Source: Halomonas faecis
Lineage (GTDB): Bacteria; Pseudomonadota; Gammaproteobacteria; Pseudomonadales; Halomonadaceae
Direction of reading: 5' to 3'
Assembly (NCBI RefSeq): GCF_010993975.1
Contig: NZ_JAACZO010000005.1
Span: forward strand, 30,408 to 94,407
Length of the DNA: 64,000 bases
Within the stretch, counting starts at the first letter, position 1. Each line of letters opens with the position of its first letter. Below the pieces are notes generated by a model, which saw nothing but the letters and a program-made list of their open reading frames with translations, made no database searches and was not told where the DNA came from. Positions 1 to 8,448 of this stretch are shown in pieces. The position numbers were made by a program, and so were the translations under genes.

Positions 1-249
1 CTTCTCGGTGACGCCGGAGTCGTTGAGAAAGCGCGCCATCAGGATGAACAGCGGAATGGCCACCAGGACGTAGTTGTCCATGGCGTTGCCGTAGATATTG
101 TTGATCAGAATGCCCAACGTGTTGATGCCGGGCCCCAGCCAGGCGCCCAACACGGCCACGCCGCCCAGCACGAAGGCTAGCGGATGGCCCATGAACAGCC
201 CGACAAGCAGGCCGCCGAACATGAACAGGGTAAGAACTTCGGCGCTCAT
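1..249 (-). CDS. dctM: TRAP transporter large permease DctM (3' part outside window)
   Basis: N-terminal 83 codons of the large, multi-spanning permease subunit of a TRAP dicarboxylate-type transporter, an inner-membrane Na+-driven importer. The opening hydrophobic segment, the G-H-P-L-A-F-V-L-G motif near residue 21 and the following helices are typical of DctM. Its start codon overlaps the stop of the small permease gene by four bases (ATGA), so the two are translationally coupled. The gene continues off the left edge of the window, so only the first helices can be judged. Family assignment is firm; the substrate cannot be read from this piece. Confidence 0.88.
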   Translation of the reverse strand, partial: MSAEVLTLFMFGGLLVGLFMGHPLAFVLGGVAVLGAWLGPGINTLGILINNIYGNAMDNYVLVAIPLFILMARFLNDSGVTEK

Positions 250-749
250 GCGGCCTCCTCCTTGCGCAGCGCTTCCACGGCGCGAATGACGACGGCAATG
301 GCTTGGAGCAGGAGCAGTGCCGCGGAGACCACGATCACGCCCTTCACCGGATAGACGGGGATCGACACCATGCCATAGGTCGTCTCGCCGCGGCTGAAGG
401 CACGCATGAAGAAATCCCAACCCAAGGTGCTGAGCATCCAGATGAACGGAGTGAAGAAAAGCAGGTAGCCGAGCAACTCGAGGGCGGCCTGCTTGCGGCG
501 CGACAGCAGCCGCTTGAGCACGTCGACTTCGACGTGGGCGTGATGGCGCAGCCCATAGGCCGCCATCAGCATGAAATGGGCACCGAACAGCATTTTGGTG
601 ACATCGAAGGCCCAGTCGCTGGGGCGGCCGATGAAGAAGCGCATGGCGATGTCATAGATCACGATCAGGGTGATCACGGCGAGCAGCGGGGCAATCAGGC
701 GGCCGAACCCCTCGTTGAGGGCGTCGATAGCCCTGGCAATGGCATTCAT
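246..749 (-). CDS. dctQ: TRAP transporter small permease DctQ
   Basis: A 167-residue membrane protein with four predicted hydrophobic segments, the usual size for DctQ. It forms the small membrane subunit that pairs with DctM and helps dock the periplasmic binding protein. The region around residues 35-70 (helix, then polar W-A-F-D-V-T-K, then helix) resembles the conserved DctQ core. It lies between dctP and dctM in the common P-Q-M order, with a 92-base gap to dctP that carries a hairpin. No strong ribosome binding site is visible before the chosen ATG. Confidence 0.88.
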   Translation of the reverse strand: MNAIARAIDALNEGFGRLIAPLLAVITLIVIYDIAMRFFIGRPSDWAFDVTKMLFGAHFMLMAAYGLRHHAHVEVDVLKRLLSRRKQAALELLGYLLFFTPFIWMLSTLGWDFFMRAFSRGETTYGMVSIPVYPVKGVIVVSAALLLLQAIAVVIRAVEALRKEEAA

Positions 750-808
750 GATTGAGGATCTCGGGATCGGTCAGGTCGGTGAAGCTCTGCGCGAAAGCGG
801 GGGCGATG

Positions 809-833
809 GGATGGGCCTCGGCGAGGCCCATCC
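809..833 (-). terminator. dctP-dctQ intergenic hairpin (attenuator-like)
   Basis: Two 12-base arms (809-820 and 822-833) are perfectly complementary, lying just after the dctP stop on the transcribed minus strand. There is no T-tract, so it is more likely to be a partial terminator or an mRNA-stabilising 3' structure than a full stop. This is common after binding-protein genes that need more copies than their permeases. Confidence 0.6.
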
Positions 834-841
834 GCTACCGC

Positions 842-1951
842 TTACTGGTTCATGCAGGCTTCGATCTCGTCGAGAGACGGCAGGTCGTCGGTGACGCGGC
901 TCATGTTGTAGGGCACCGAGATGTCCCGCCAGTTGGCATAGTGCTCCATGTAGCTGATCATGGAGTGATAGATCTTGGCGTGCATCGGATCCTCGCAGGC
1001 GCCCTGCACGATCACGTCGTTGGTGATCTGCTGGATCTCGGCGAGATCCTCGTCCGAAAGCTGGTTGATCTCGGTGCCGTCCTCCTTGAACTTCACCGTA
1101 CCTTCGGTGGACTCGCGCTCCGACCAGGCCAGCGACCAGGCCATGGTGGCCTCGGCGGCGATCTTCAGCTTTTCCTGGGTTTCTGCGGAGAGGGCGTCCC
1201 AGGCATCCTTGTTGATCATCACGCCGAACACGCTGGCAGACTGGTGCCAGCCGGGCACGGACCAGTAGTCGGCGACTTCGCTGAAGCCGGCCTTGTAGTC
1301 GACGCCCGGTGTGGAGAACTCAGCGCCGTCGACCACGCCCCGCTCGATGGCCTGGTAGATCTCGCCGCCGGCCAGGGTGACCTGTGAGCCGCCGAGCTGC
1401 TCGAGCACGCGGCCCTGGTCGCGGCCGGAGAGGCGCAGGCGCTTGCCTTCCAGGTCGGCGAGGCTTTCGATGGGCGTGCCGCCGCGAAAGCCCGACTCGT
1501 TGTTGGTGATGCCGTAGGGCAGGTAGACCATGTTGTAGTCGCCGTAGACCTCCTGGTAGAGCTCCCAGCCGCCCCACTCCATGATCCAGTTGAGGTAATC
1601 GACGCCGTTGAACAGGCTGGTGGTGGTAGCCAGCGGCGAGAAGGCCGGGCTGCGGCCGGCCCAGTAGCCGGGCCAATCGCCGGCTGCCTGGATGGCCCCG
1701 GTCTCGGTGGCGTCGAACACTTCGGTGCCAGGCATCAAGGTGCCGCCGGCACGGAAGTTGATCTGCACCTCGTCGCCGGCCAGCTTGTTGACCAGCTCGG
1801 CCCAGTGGCGGTCGATCTCGATCAGGTCCAGGTTGTCGGGCCAGGTGGTGGTCATGGTCCACTGTTCCTGAGCCTGGGCGGTGGTGGAAAGCGTGGCTAG
1901 GGCGATACCTGCAGCCAAACCAGTGAGGGCGAACTTGCGAGACTTGTTCAT
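842..1951 (-). CDS. dctP: TRAP transporter substrate-binding protein DctP
   Basis: A 369-residue periplasmic solute receptor of the TRAP (DctP/TAXI-like) family. An N-terminal signal peptide (MNKSRKF then a long Ala/Leu run, cleavage near AQA-QE) precedes the mature domain. The segment R-L-R-L-S-G-R around residues 170-180 corresponds to the conserved region with the ligand-pairing arginine. The start at 1951 is chosen because it begins directly with the signal peptide and has GGGAG upstream; the longer reading frame back to 2146 would bury the signal. It is first in the dctPQM operon. The tryptophan-rich sequence resembles receptors annotated for mannitol, chloroaromatic or 2-oxo acid ligands, so the substrate is undetermined. 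Confidence 0.9.
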   Translation of the reverse strand: MNKSRKFALTGLAAGIALATLSTTAQAQEQWTMTTTWPDNLDLIEIDRHWAELVNKLAGDEVQINFRAGGTLMPGTEVFDATETGAIQAAGDWPGYWAGRSPAFSPLATTTSLFNGVDYLNWIMEWGGWELYQEVYGDYNMVYLPYGITNNESGFRGGTPIESLADLEGKRLRLSGRDQGRVLEQLGGSQVTLAGGEIYQAIERGVVDGAEFSTPGVDYKAGFSEVADYWSVPGWHQSASVFGVMINKDAWDALSAETQEKLKIAAEATMAWSLAWSERESTEGTVKFKEDGTEINQLSDEDLAEIQQITNDVIVQGACEDPMHAKIYHSMISYMEHYANWRDISVPYNMSRVTDDLPSLDEIEACMNQ

Positions 1952-2364
1952 GCGATGCTCCCTTCGTGGGTCTTCTTGTGCCTTTTGTCGTTGCGTCGTG
2001 AGCCACCCGAGGGGGCTCGCCGGCCAGCGGCCGGTATGAGTTATGGCGCAGTGCAACAGCAAGATACAAGCTAGCATGCTCTCGTTGTCACAATCGACCT
2101 CTGGTGAGGGCTGGGGGGTCGGCCGCTGTCGGGGGATGCCTATCATCCGCTTGAGGCCATGAAATTTCTTTTATTTCATGTGGTTGATGGAAAAAAGCGA
2201 AGTCGTAAAAGGACGTTGGGGGAGTGCAGAGCGTTGAAACGAGCGTGTGATATAGACCAAAGTTGTAAGCTGATGCCCGTATTCTCTGTAATGCCGAGCG
2301 CGGCGCGGTGCAGCGATGATGAGCCTCTCCGACACTGGCTGGCAGGCCATGGTTGGAGAACCCG
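1952..2364. other. Divergent intergenic region between dctP and tmcA
   Basis: 413 bases without a convincing gene. It must carry the promoters for the leftward dctPQM operon and the rightward tmcA gene. The middle (about 2160-2230) is AT-richer than its surroundings and holds one perfect 8-base inverted repeat, listed separately. Short frames on both strands here lack ribosome binding sites and codon bias. Confidence 0.6.
2158..2180. promoter_or_regulatory. Inverted repeat, possible operator for dctPQM or tmcA
   Basis: CATGAAAT (2158-2165) and ATTTCATG (2173-2180) form a perfect 8-base inverted repeat around a 7-base spacer. Size and symmetry fit a dimeric regulator site. It sits about 207 bases upstream of the dctP start and 185 bases upstream of tmcA. 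No regulator gene is adjacent in the window. Confidence 0.4.
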
Positions 2365-4497
2365 ATGAGCGAGGCTGAGGTACTGATCGGCTGGTCACGC
2401 TGGCTGAGCGCACGGCGCTGGCGCGGCCTGGTGTGGCTAACCGGTGAGGCGGCGGTGCGGCGCAATCGTGCGCTGTCCGTCTGGCATTGCGGAGGCTGGC
2501 AGGCGCCTTGCTGGGTAGCCGCCGACTGCCCCCAGGACGTGACGGCGATGCACTGGCTGCCGCCCGGCCAGGCGCTTACCCGGCTGGGTGGCGAGCACGA
2601 CTTGATGGTATTCGATGCCGGTAAGGCCGGTGACGCCTTCGACCCCGATGCCTTCGGTGCACTGACCGGCACGCTGCGTGCCGGCGGTCTGGTGCTGCTG
2701 CTCACCCCCGCGGCCTGGGGCGAGGTGGCAGGCACGTGCTATGTGAGGCGACTCGAGCACCGGCTGGTCGGCTCGTCCGATCTCGCCCACTGGCCGGATT
2801 CCGTCGTTGCGCCTCGGCTACCGACGCTGACATCGCCCCCCGAACATGACGTTTCGGTCGATGATCCGGCATGCCTCACGGCCGACCAGGCCGCCGCCGT
2901 GGCGCGTTTGGCGACGATCAAGCGCCGCCGGCCCCTGGTGCTGACTGCCGATCGTGGGCGGGGCAAGACGGCAGCATTGGGCATTGCCTGCGCTCGGCTG
3001 CTGGAAGGCGGCGAGGCGCAAGTGCTGCTGACTGCGCCTCGTCCCGCAGCGGTGGCGGCGCTGTTCGAGCGGCTGGCGGTACTGCACCCCCGGGGGTGGC
3101 GCGAGGGCAACGTCTTCGTGGCGGCGCATGGTGGCCGGGTCGAGTTCCTTGCCCCCGACGCGCTGTCCGATCGGGTCGCGCGGGGCATCGCGGGTGGTGC
3201 CGGCAGTCTGCTGCTGGTCGACGAGGCGGCGGCGATACCGGCCGGATTGCTGGGCCAATGGTTGAGTGCATTTCCGCGTATCGCCTTCGCGACCACCGTC
3301 CATGGGTATGAAGGCTCGGGGCGTGGTTTTGCACTGCGTTTTCGCGAGCGGTTGGCCCGACAAACGCCTCAGTGGCGGGAACTCCACCTGGCCGAACCGG
3401 TGCGTTGGGGGCGGGGGGATCCCCTGGAGCGTCTGGTCAGCGACCTGCTGTTGCTCGATGCCGAGCCGGACTCGGCCGCCCCCGCCGGCCTGCCCCTGAG
3501 CCAGTGCCGCGAGTCGCGCGCTGTGCTGGCCGGTGACGAGCCACGCCTGCGTGAGGTGTTCGGCCTGTTGGTCCAGGCCCACTACCGCACGGCGCCGGAC
3601 GACCTGCGACGGCTACTGGATGCGCCGGCGCTGCACCTGGCCACCTTGAACGCTGGCAAGTCGCCTCAGGCAGTTGCGGTGTACGCTGATGAGGGTGGGT
3701 TCGATGCCGAGCTGGCCGAACGCGTGGCACGCGGCGAGCGCCGGCCGCGTGGCCATCTGCTGGCCCAGTCGTTGGCCGCCCATGCTGGCTCGCGGGCCGC
3801 GCTAATGGCTCGGGTGCGCCGCGTGCAGCGCATTGCCGTGCATCCGGAGCGACGTTGCGAGGGACTGGGGCGTCGGCTGATCGAGGCAGAGCTGGCCGAG
3901 GCGCACCGCGACGGCACTGACCTGCTGGGCGCGAGCTTCGGCGCCGAACCGGGGTTGATGGCGTTCTGGCAGGCGCTGGGCTTTCGTGCCGTGCGTCTGG
4001 GGCTGTCTCGCGAGACCGCCACCGGCGAGCATGCGCTGATGGTGGTGATGCCCACCAGTCCGCATGGTGAGCGGCTCGCCATCGAGCTGGCGGCTCGTTT
4101 CCAGCGCCTGTTGCCGAACCTGCTGGCCTTCGAGTTGCGGGAGCTCGAACCGCGGGTTCTGCTGCGCCTGCTCGCCGAGGGGGCGCAGCAGGATCTCAGT
4201 GATGCCGACTGCTGGGATTGCCATGACGTGGCCTTCGGTCACCGCGATCCGGCTACGGCACGACCGGCACTGCAGGCGCTGCTGCATCGCTGCCTGGCGC
4301 AGTGGAGTACGCCCGACGATGTCGAGATCCTGGCTCTGGGGGCCTGGGCCTTTCAGGGGCGCGACTGGAGCTGGTTGGCATCCCTTCTTGGCGTAGCTGG
4401 GCGGCGTAGCGTGCTGGCGGCGCTGCGACGTGCCACGGAACGCTGCCTTGCCGCCATCGATCCGACTTCCCCCGGCGTGGCGGCCCCGGTAAGGTAG
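2365..4497 (+). CDS. tmcA: tRNA(Met) cytidine acetyltransferase TmcA
   Basis: A 710-residue cytosolic enzyme that acetylates N4 of the wobble cytidine of elongator tRNA(Met) using acetyl-CoA and ATP. Domains in order: an N-terminal DUF1726-type region, a RecD-like ATPase with Walker A G-R-G-K-T-A near residue 195, a Walker B-like L-L-L-V-D-E-A-A near residue 285, then a GNAT acetyltransferase domain (R-I-A-V-H-P-E-R-R near residue 488) and a C-terminal tRNA-binding tail. The start at 2365 has GGAG six bases upstream; a TTG at 2353 would add four residues. Its length is close to E. coli TmcA (671). It stands alone with pepD downstream. Confidence 0.95.
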   Translation: MSEAEVLIGWSRWLSARRWRGLVWLTGEAAVRRNRALSVWHCGGWQAPCWVAADCPQDVTAMHWLPPGQALTRLGGEHDLMVFDAGKAGDAFDPDAFGALTGTLRAGGLVLLLTPAAWGEVAGTCYVRRLEHRLVGSSDLAHWPDSVVAPRLPTLTSPPEHDVSVDDPACLTADQAAAVARLATIKRRRPLVLTADRGRGKTAALGIACARLLEGGEAQVLLTAPRPAAVAALFERLAVLHPRGWREGNVFVAAHGGRVEFLAPDALSDRVARGIAGGAGSLLLVDEAAAIPAGLLGQWLSAFPRIAFATTVHGYEGSGRGFALRFRERLARQTPQWRELHLAEPVRWGRGDPLERLVSDLLLLDAEPDSAAPAGLPLSQCRESRAVLAGDEPRLREVFGLLVQAHYRTAPDDLRRLLDAPALHLATLNAGKSPQAVAVYADEGGFDAELAERVARGERRPRGHLLAQSLAAHAGSRAALMARVRRVQRIAVHPERRCEGLGRRLIEAELAEAHRDGTDLLGASFGAEPGLMAFWQALGFRAVRLGLSRETATGEHALMVVMPTSPHGERLAIELAARFQRLLPNLLAFELRELEPRVLLRLLAEGAQQDLSDADCWDCHDVAFGHRDPATARPALQALLHRCLAQWSTPDDVEILALGAWAFQGRDWSWLASLLGVAGRRSVLAALRRATERCLAAIDPTSPGVAAPVR

Positions 4498-4525
4498 CGC
4501 GGGTTCAACGACAGGAATTCGCACC

Positions 4526-5986
4526 ATGAATGCGCACCTCGACGACCTCTCTCCGCAGCCGCTATGGCGCCATTTCCGAACCCTGTGCGAGACGCCGCGT
4601 CCCTCCGGCCACGAGGCTGAGCTGGTGGCGAAACTGGAAGCCTGGGCTGAGTCTCGCGGGCTGGCGCACGATCGAGATGCGTTTGGCAATCTGCGCCTGC
4701 GGAAGCCGGCCACGCCGGGCTGCGAAGGCGCTCCGGGAGTGATCCTGCAGGCCCATCTGGACATGGTGGCCCAGGCCAATGCGGATCACCCCCACGACTT
4801 CACCCGCGACCCGATCCAGACCCGGGTGGACGACGGCTGGCTGCGTGCCAACCAGACCACCCTGGGCGCCGATAACGGCCTGGGCGTGGCGGCGGCACTG
4901 GCCCTGCTCGAGGACGACGACCTGGAGCACGGCCCGCTGGAAGCGCTTTTCACCCTGGAGGAGGAGTCGGGCATGGGCGGTGCGCTCAACCTCGCCGAGG
5001 GGTGGCTGGAGGGGTCGGTATTGCTCAACCTGGATTCCGAAGAGCGCGGCGAGGTGTTCATCGGCTGTGCCGGTGGTGCCGACGTGGTGGTGGAAGCGCA
5101 GCTGCCGACGACGCCTTCTGCCGGAGAGGAGGTGGCCTTGCATCTATCTCTCACCGGGCTTGCCGGCGGCCACTCGGGGATCGACATCCATCGCGGTTAC
5201 GGCAATGCCAACCGCCTGTTGGTCCGCGTGCTGCGTGCCCTGGATGCGTGCGATGTTCGCCTGGTGGACTACCATGGCGGCACGTTGCGCAATGCCATCC
5301 CTCGGGAAGCCTTCGCCACGCTCTTGTTGCCCAACGAAGCGGTCGCCGCGGCCGAGCGCTGCGTCGCCAGGCTGCAGGAGACGCTGCGCAGCGAGCTTAC
5401 CGGTACCGATGAGGGCGTGACGCTGAGACTCGAAGCGGTGAGCGAACCGCCCGGCGAGGCACTGACGGCCCCAGCCAGCCGGCTACTGGTGGCGGCGCTG
5501 CATGCGGCACCCTGCGGCGTGGAGCGCATGAGCGTGACGGTGCCGGGGGTGGTGGAAACCTCGAACAACCTGGGGGTGGTGAGCCTCGAGGGTGGCCGTT
5601 TCCATCTCTGCGCTTTGGTGCGCTCGCTGCACGATAGCGCCACGACGGACTTGTCCGAGCGCTTTCGGGCGCTCTTCGAGCTGATTGGCGCGCGCACGCG
5701 CATCGAGAACGCCTATCCTGGCTGGGCGCCGCGCCCCGACAGTGCTCTGCTAGCGCGTTTCTGTCGCCTGCATCGCCAGCGGTTGGGCAGCGAACCGCAG
5801 GTTCAGGTGATTCATGCCGGACTGGAGTGCGGCATCCTGGCCGGCAAGTATCCCAACCTGGAGATGATCTCCTTCGGCCCCTTGATCCGTGGCGCTCACT
5901 CTCCCGAGGAGCGTGTCGAGCTGGATTCCGTCGGCGAGTTCTGGATGCTGCTGCGCGGCCTGGTCGCCTCGCTGGCCGAGGAGTAG
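4526..5986 (+). CDS. pepD: Cytosolic aminoacyl-histidine dipeptidase PepD
   Basis: A 486-residue M20 family zinc dipeptidase (Xaa-His/carnosinase type), virtually the same length as E. coli PepD (485). Visible metal and catalytic motifs are H-L-D-M-V near residue 78, G-A-D-N-G-L-G near residue 116, and the paired glutamates in L-E-E-E-S-G-M-G near residue 148. The dimerisation (lid) domain sits between residues 200 and 390. It hydrolyses dipeptides for amino acid recycling. The gap to tmcA is only 28 bases, so the two may be cotranscribed. A strong hairpin follows the stop. Confidence 0.95.
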   Translation: MNAHLDDLSPQPLWRHFRTLCETPRPSGHEAELVAKLEAWAESRGLAHDRDAFGNLRLRKPATPGCEGAPGVILQAHLDMVAQANADHPHDFTRDPIQTRVDDGWLRANQTTLGADNGLGVAAALALLEDDDLEHGPLEALFTLEEESGMGGALNLAEGWLEGSVLLNLDSEERGEVFIGCAGGADVVVEAQLPTTPSAGEEVALHLSLTGLAGGHSGIDIHRGYGNANRLLVRVLRALDACDVRLVDYHGGTLRNAIPREAFATLLLPNEAVAAAERCVARLQETLRSELTGTDEGVTLRLEAVSEPPGEALTAPASRLLVAALHAAPCGVERMSVTVPGVVETSNNLGVVSLEGGRFHLCALVRSLHDSATTDLSERFRALFELIGARTRIENAYPGWAPRPDSALLARFCRLHRQRLGSEPQVQVIHAGLECGILAGKYPNLEMISFGPLIRGAHSPEERVELDSVGEFWMLLRGLVASLAEE

Positions 5987-5999
5987 CGGATGCCATACG

Positions 6000-6029
6000 C
6001 GCCAGCGCCGCCCTTGGGCGGCGCTGGCG
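6000..6029. terminator. Bidirectional terminator between pepD and dps
   Basis: A GC-rich hairpin with 13-base perfectly complementary arms (6001-6013 and 6016-6028) lies between the convergent ends of pepD and the Dps gene. The T-tract is missing on both sides, so termination may be Rho-assisted. Confidence 0.65.
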
Positions 6030-6057
6030 TGGCGATGCGCTGGGCGGTCGACCGGTC

Positions 6058-6531
6058 TCAGCCGAGGTAGGCGCCGAGCATCCACACGGTCTTTTCCTGC
6101 TCGCGGATGTAGTCGCCGACCTGGGCGGCGGTACCCTCGTCGTCGGCGTCCGAGGCCAGAGCGAGGATCTCGCGCTGCAGCTCGATCAGCGTCTGGTAGC
6201 CCTCGAGCACGCCGCGTGCGCAGGCCTCGCCGTCATGCACGTCCTTGTCCTCGGCGATGCGCGACAACTCGACATAGTCGCTGTAGGCGTGCACCGGCTT
6301 GTGGCCCAGAGTGAGGATGCGCTCGGCGACCTCGTCGACCTTGGCCAGCAGGTCGGTGTAGAACTCCTCGAACTTGGTATGCAGCTCGAAGAACTGCGGG
6401 CCCTTCACGTTCCAGTGGTAGCCGCGAACGTTCATGTAAAAGATCTGGTAGTTGGCCAGCAGATGGTTGAGCTTCTCGGCGAGCTGGCTGGCGCTGGCCT
6501 CGTGCAGGCCGATGGTGTTGGTGTCGGTCAT
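6058..6531 (-). CDS. dps: Dps family DNA-binding ferritin-like protein
   Basis: A 157-residue dodecameric mini-ferritin that binds Fe(II) at the dimer interface, detoxifies peroxide and can coat DNA. The ferroxidase signature is plain: Y-H-W-N-V-K-G followed by F-F-E-L-H-T-K-F-E-E-F-Y and then D-E-V-A-E-R, supplying the H, H, D and E ligands from two subunits. AAGGAG lies eight bases before the start. The roughly 290 bases upstream (6532-6824) hold no gene but would include its promoter; a TATAAC sequence about 45 bases upstream of the start could be a -10 element. It is probably induced by oxidative or stationary-phase signals, but no OxyR site is clear. Confidence 0.93.
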   Translation of the reverse strand: MTDTNTIGLHEASASQLAEKLNHLLANYQIFYMNVRGYHWNVKGPQFFELHTKFEEFYTDLLAKVDEVAERILTLGHKPVHAYSDYVELSRIAEDKDVHDGEACARGVLEGYQTLIELQREILALASDADDEGTAAQVGDYIREQEKTVWMLGAYLG

Positions 6532-6824
6532 GAAAGTCTCCTTGTTTCGGCGGCGCTCCGACGAATGAGCGGGAATATGGTTATAGCTTACCGGCCTGGC
6601 CTTAGGGTGATAAGTATCGCTGTTGTATCGTGCTGATAGCCGTATTCGATGAAATGCTGCCGGATCGGTCCGCTTTCAAGGGGCGATACGCATCGCAAGC
6701 GCTTTTGCCGGGACGATGGGGAACCGAGAAGCGTGGCACGGATCACAAGTGCCAGTGGCGCTCTGCATCGTGCCGTCCGGCCGTGTAGACTGCCGGCAAT
6801 TCGGTTACCGGAGAGCCTCACCCC

Positions 6825-7376
6825 ATGACCCAGCGCTGGCTGCTGCCTGCTTTGCTCGTCCTGCCCCTGGTCGGTTGTCAGTCACCGCCCAGCCGGTTGC
6901 CCGTTGCCGAGCCGCCGCCGGCCGCCGAGTGCCGCTGGCAGGTGCCCGGAGCCGCACCGAGCGCCCTGGTGCGTGCTGCAGTGACCGCCCTGGAGGCTGA
7001 GGACTTCGTCATTCGCGATACCGACCTGGCGTTGGGGCTGGTCAGTGCGGATCGCTCCGAACGCATCCTCTCCTATCGCAACCCTTACGATGACTGGGCC
7101 GGTCCCACCTGGTACGGCCGCTACGGCGTGGGTAGCCGTGGCTGGTTCACCGGGATGTCGGTCGGCTTCGGCGGTGGCAGTGCCTTCGACCGCGATGCTA
7201 CGCGCCTGGAGCGTGTCTCGCTGGTTGCCGACGGCGACTGGGTGCGTGTCAGCCGCGACCTCCAGGTCATCGACTGGCGTGGCGAGGTGCGCGAGTCACG
7301 CAGCGCCAGCGACGCCGCCTTCTGTCGCGATCTGCGCCGTGACCTGGCGGTCGCCTTGTCCGGAGAGACGTCGTGA
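6825..7376 (+). CDS. Predicted outer-membrane lipoprotein, unknown function
   Basis: A 183-residue protein beginning with a lipoprotein signal (lipobox L-V-G-C, cysteine about residue 19), so it is probably lipid-anchored. The mature part has a YdcH-like mix with no recognised domain. A Gly/Trp/Tyr-rich stretch (residues 88-120, N-P-Y-D-D-W-A-G-P-T-W-Y-G) is distinctive. It overlaps the next lipoprotein gene (GTGA), so the two form a pair and may work together at the envelope. The N-terminal half of the mature domain aligns by eye with that of the next protein (both have V-I-R then D-A/L then G-V/R), suggesting a shared fold. Function is not recognised. Confidence 0.75.
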   Translation: MTQRWLLPALLVLPLVGCQSPPSRLPVAEPPPAAECRWQVPGAAPSALVRAAVTALEAEDFVIRDTDLALGLVSADRSERILSYRNPYDDWAGPTWYGRYGVGSRGWFTGMSVGFGGGSAFDRDATRLERVSLVADGDWVRVSRDLQVIDWRGEVRESRSASDAAFCRDLRRDLAVALSGETS

Positions 7377-7729
7377 GAGTCGCGCTGATCCTGCTGCTGA
7401 GTGCCTGGCTGATGGGCTGTGCCGCCACCTCTCCCGCCCCCGAGACTCGCGGGGTGCCACTGGCCGTTTCCTCCCAGGTCGCCCAGGCAGCGGTGCTCGA
7501 CGTGCTGGCCGAACGCGGCTACGTGATTCGCCATGCGGATGCCGAGCTGGGTCGGGTGGATGCCGTGCTGGCTCGCTGGCCAGGCTATCGCGTACGGGCG
7601 ACCGTCACGCCGGATGGCAGTGGCAGTCGTGCCACCCTGAGTGCCACCTGGGGCGGCCGGCCGTTGCCGCCCGACCGTCTCGACCCGCTGCTCTCCGAGC
7701 TGGAAACGCGTCTGGCGGCCGACCCTTGA
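7373..7729 (+). CDS. Small lipoprotein, unknown function
   Basis: A 118-residue protein starting with GTG inside the stop of the previous gene (GTGA overlap, GGAGAG upstream). A lipobox L-M-G-C places the lipidated cysteine near residue 16. The short mature domain (G-Y-V-I-R-H-A-D-A-E-L-G-R-V-D-A then a beta-rich end) recalls the first part of the upstream lipoprotein, so the pair may come from duplication and then truncation. No catalytic motif is visible. Confidence 0.7.
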   Translation: MRVALILLLSAWLMGCAATSPAPETRGVPLAVSSQVAQAAVLDVLAERGYVIRHADAELGRVDAVLARWPGYRVRATVTPDGSGSRATLSATWGGRPLPPDRLDPLLSELETRLAADP

Positions 7730-7737
7730 TTGATCCC

Positions 7738-8448
7738 ATGGATAACCACGATCCGGTACACAACATGCCGTTGCGCGTATTATCACCGTTGTCTCTGAAA
7801 CGCCACTGTCTCGCCGGGGTCTTTCTGCTTTGCGGGCTCTCGTCCGGGGCCGTGTTCGCTCACCCTCATGGCTGGATCGATTTGAGCGTGCGCCTGCTCG
7901 TCGATGATCGGGGCCGCGCCACGGCGCTGCATCAGAGTTGGCGCATGGACCCCTTTTACAGCCTGGTGGTCGTGGAGGAGCTCGAAGCGGCTGCGGGCGA
8001 TGCCGGGTTCGAAGCCGGCCTGGACCAACTGGGTGGCGAGATTCGCGACAACCTGAAGCCCCATGACTATTTCACGGAGGTCGAGCTGGACGGTGAGCCG
8101 CAGGCCTTGGCAGAGGTGACGGAGTACACCGTGATGCACCGTGACGCTCGGATCGAGTTCGTTTTTCTGCTGCCCCTGGCCGAGCCTCTGCCGCTGGAAG
8201 GCGAGACGCTGCGCTACCGTGTCTTCGACCCGACCTACTATCTGGAAGTGGTGCACGAGGCCGAGGACGGCACTCCCCTGAACCAGGCGCTGACGGTCAG
8301 CGGCGATGCCGACTGTCGCCGCCGCATCCTGCCGGCCGCCCCGGACCCTGAACGCGTGATGGAGGCGGCGATGCTCGACCGTACCGATGAGGCCGCTCCC
8401 GGCTTGGGGCGCCACTTCGCCGAGACCGGGGAGGTGACATGCGAGTGA
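7738..8448 (+). CDS. DUF1007 family periplasmic protein, NicO partner
   Basis: A 236-residue exported protein of the DUF1007 family, recognised by an H-P-H-G-W-I-D motif directly after the signal peptide (residues about 40-46) and a beta-rich remainder. DUF1007 proteins usually sit next to NicO-type metal permeases, as here, where the next start overlaps its last ten bases. They are thought to deliver or sense the metal in the periplasm; this is family knowledge, not proven. The His-rich mature N-terminus is a plausible metal ligand. The frame is open far upstream, but those codons overlap the two lipoproteins out of frame and are rejected. ATG at 7765 is an alternative start with a cleaner signal peptide. 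Confidence 0.8.
   Translation: MDNHDPVHNMPLRVLSPLSLKRHCLAGVFLLCGLSSGAVFAHPHGWIDLSVRLLVDDRGRATALHQSWRMDPFYSLVVVEELEAAAGDAGFEAGLDQLGGEIRDNLKPHDYFTEVELDGEPQALAEVTEYTVMHRDARIEFVFLLPLAEPLPLEGETLRYRVFDPTYYLEVVHEAEDGTPLNQALTVSGDADCRRRILPAAPDPERVMEAAMLDRTDEAAPGLGRHFAETGEVTCE

Noticed and set aside
7045..7737. Upstream extension of the DUF1007 frame
   Set aside because: Those codons overlap the two lipoprotein genes out of frame, and the signal peptide begins only after 7738.
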